A stretch of 5,764 bases of DNA from Acidobacteriaceae bacterium. GTDB lineage: Bacteria > Acidobacteriota > Terriglobia > Terriglobales > Acidobacteriaceae. Below are positions 4,566 to 5,764 of the stretch, in pieces. Position 1 is the stretch's first letter, and the number at the start of each line of letters is the position of its first letter. The stretch is taken from the NCBI GenBank assembly GCA_003133425.1, contig PKXI01000028.1:1-5764 (forward strand), given 5' to 3'. A program made the position numbers and the translations under genes. The notes under the pieces are model-generated. The model was not told the DNA's origin, ran no database searches, and was given only the letters and a program-made list of their open reading frames with translations.

Positions 4566-4567
4566 TG

Positions 4568-5755
4568 ATGGCTCTCGCGGTTGGGATCGACCAAGTCGCA
4601 TCGATGTTGCTACTCCACCGGCACCCCGATGGTGTGATCTCGTTCGCGGTTGAAAGCGACGGCCGCTGGAGGCCGGTGCACGCTGTCCGGGCGCGAGATC
4701 TGGAGAGCATATTCCCGGAGTTTCGTGAACAGCTACTCAGGGATTCCTTCGTTTCCATCAACGCGGCTCATCGCATGGCACGGCGGTCTTCCGGCAGGCT
4801 CGGGATGCCAGCCCATAAAACAGAGACCTTGCGCTACTTGTGCGCCTGCTATTGCGACATCGACTGCTACAAGATTGGCATCAACTGCGATACGGCGATT
4901 AAGTTTGTCAGCGAGCGTGTAAAGCGTGGTGACTTACCGGCGCCGTCGGCGATTGTTAGAAGCGGCCGGGGGCTGTGGCTGTTCTGGCTCCTGCATGATG
5001 AGGCAGACAAGTCGCGAGCACACCTTGGGGCGTATGCCGACAACCTGCGAAACCATCTACAGCTATACGCGAGAATAAACCAGGAAATCGGGCGTCGCAT
5101 GGCCGAACTTGGCGCGGACCCGGTGGCGACGGATGCGGCAAGATATGTGCGGGTACCAAGGTCATTTCGCAATGATGTCGAAGAGGAGGTTCTTTGGCAA
5201 TGGGAAGATCCCAGCGGCGAGACGGTTTTGAGCTACTCGTTGTTGTTGGATCTGGGCGAGAAACTCGGCGTCAACAAGACCACGTCTCCTAAGCCTGCTG
5301 CTCAGACCGAGCCAGCAGGGAAGCACCCCCTGCGGCGACATGGTTTCATCGCCGCTAACGCCAACAAGCTCGCTGCATTCCAGTCTCTACAGCGGCTGCG
5401 CGGTGGCTTCGCCGAGGGCAAGCGGTCCACTGCTGCTTTCATCTTCGCGGTGTCGCTGAAATGGGCCGGACGTTCACGGACGGAAGCGACTCGGGAACTG
5501 GAGGAATTTGGACGCACATGTCGCCCGCCGTTCCCTCAAGCGGAATGCCACAGCGCGGTCAAGAGTGCCTACAAGAAAAAGGGAACAACGATGCGTTACT
5601 GCTGGATCGCAGACCAGCTCGACGTGACGCTGGCCGAGGCCAGTTGTATTTCTCAGATTATCGGAAAGCCCTTTCCTGCGGCTGCCCACTTCGGAGGCCA
5701 GCCTGCTGTAGCCGCGCCGCGAACGATACCTATGTTACAAGCTCAGCTTTCGTGA
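4568..5755 (+). CDS. Primase-polymerase-like replication protein with PriCT domain
   Basis: A complete 395-residue protein. Residues 90-205 show the archaeo-eukaryotic primase (AEP/prim-pol) pattern: acidic pair D97 and D99 in CYCDIDCYKIG, SGRGLWLFWLL at 132-142, and ATDAARYVRVPRSF at 187-200 with D189 as the possible third acid. Residues 281-338 (GKRSTAAFIFAVSLKWAG through AVKSAYKKK) fit the helical PriCT primase C-terminal domain. Residues 343-370 (RYCWIADQLDVTLAEAS) resemble a small HTH. Known: such proteins act as replication primases or initiators on plasmids, phages and integrated elements. Inferred: this is the element's replication protein; no helicase domain is present, so one may follow downstream. 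Start ATG 4568 is the first after an in-frame stop at 4526; it has only a weak GGA site. A Pro/Ala-rich linker (about 240-256) separates the domains. The window ends nine bases after the stop. Confidence 0.8.
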   Translation: MALAVGIDQVASMLLLHRHPDGVISFAVESDGRWRPVHAVRARDLESIFPEFREQLLRDSFVSINAAHRMARRSSGRLGMPAHKTETLRYLCACYCDIDCYKIGINCDTAIKFVSERVKRGDLPAPSAIVRSGRGLWLFWLLHDEADKSRAHLGAYADNLRNHLQLYARINQEIGRRMAELGADPVATDAARYVRVPRSFRNDVEEEVLWQWEDPSGETVLSYSLLLDLGEKLGVNKTTSPKPAAQTEPAGKHPLRRHGFIAANANKLAAFQSLQRLRGGFAEGKRSTAAFIFAVSLKWAGRSRTEATRELEEFGRTCRPPFPQAECHSAVKSAYKKKGTTMRYCWIADQLDVTLAEASCISQIIGKPFPAAAHFGGQPAVAAPRTIPMLQAQLS

Positions 5756-5764
5756 TCTGGTTGA

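Noticed and set aside
4130..4594. 154-codon - strand frame as an intact integrase
   Set aside because: Only about 40 codons are integrase-like; the rest is antisense to the gene ending at 4288 or non-homologous, and key catalytic motifs are absent. It is reported as a fragment instead.
1..5764. CRISPR arrays, tRNA or rRNA genes, complete insertion sequences
   Set aside because: No regularly spaced repeats, cloverleaf or CCA-end signatures, rRNA-like stretches or transposase motifs were seen on either strand.

Overview
The window is 5764 bases of moderately GC-rich bacterial DNA. It looks like part of an accessory or mobile element (integrated plasmid, ICE or similar) rather than core chromosome. 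The support is a DUF3560/adenine-methyltransferase fusion, a phage-style XRE regulator plus ImmA/IrrE protease pair, small proteins of unknown function, a decayed tyrosine recombinase and a primase-polymerase-type replication protein. All convincing genes are on the + strand except the recombinase remnant. The host phylum cannot be fixed from the sequence. The XRE/ImmA and primase families are of a type I associate with GC-rich Gram-negative or Acidobacteria-like genomes, and that is an impression only.

Layout. Bases 1-95 hold the probable tail of an upstream gene, a perfect hairpin and a ribosome binding site. Bases 96-1970 encode a 624-residue DUF3560 protein with a C-terminal N6-adenine methyltransferase domain. 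Bases 1971-2266 carry no gene but are dense in structure: a 30-bp C-rich direct repeat (27/30 identical, each copy a G-quadruplex motif on the - strand) brackets two clean stem-loops, followed by an inverted repeat and then a palindromic operator on top of a likely promoter. Bases 2267-2638 encode the XRE regulator. The ImmA/IrrE frame begins with an ATGA overlap at 2635 but has an in-frame TAG as its eighth codon, so only a version truncated at the N terminus (from 2770) can be read without readthrough. Just after its stop the same operator recurs in inverted orientation (3371-3393), over a possible small ORF. DUF3892 (3526-3831) and an unrecognised 112-residue protein (3950-4288) follow. Bases 4289-4567 hold a fragment of tyrosine recombinase on the - strand and a foldable leader that runs into the start of the primase-like replication gene (4568-5755).

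How it may work together. XRE probably represses its own promoter through the first operator and may act at the second. ImmA-type proteases normally cleave such repressors to release control. Here the amber codon suggests that the release arm is broken, or depends on suppression or readthrough. The methyltransferase and primase would serve maintenance and replication of the element. The recombinase fragment records an old integration or rearrangement. The most interesting signals are the amber codon, the duplicated inverted operator, and the bracketed G4/hairpin block at 2018-2190.
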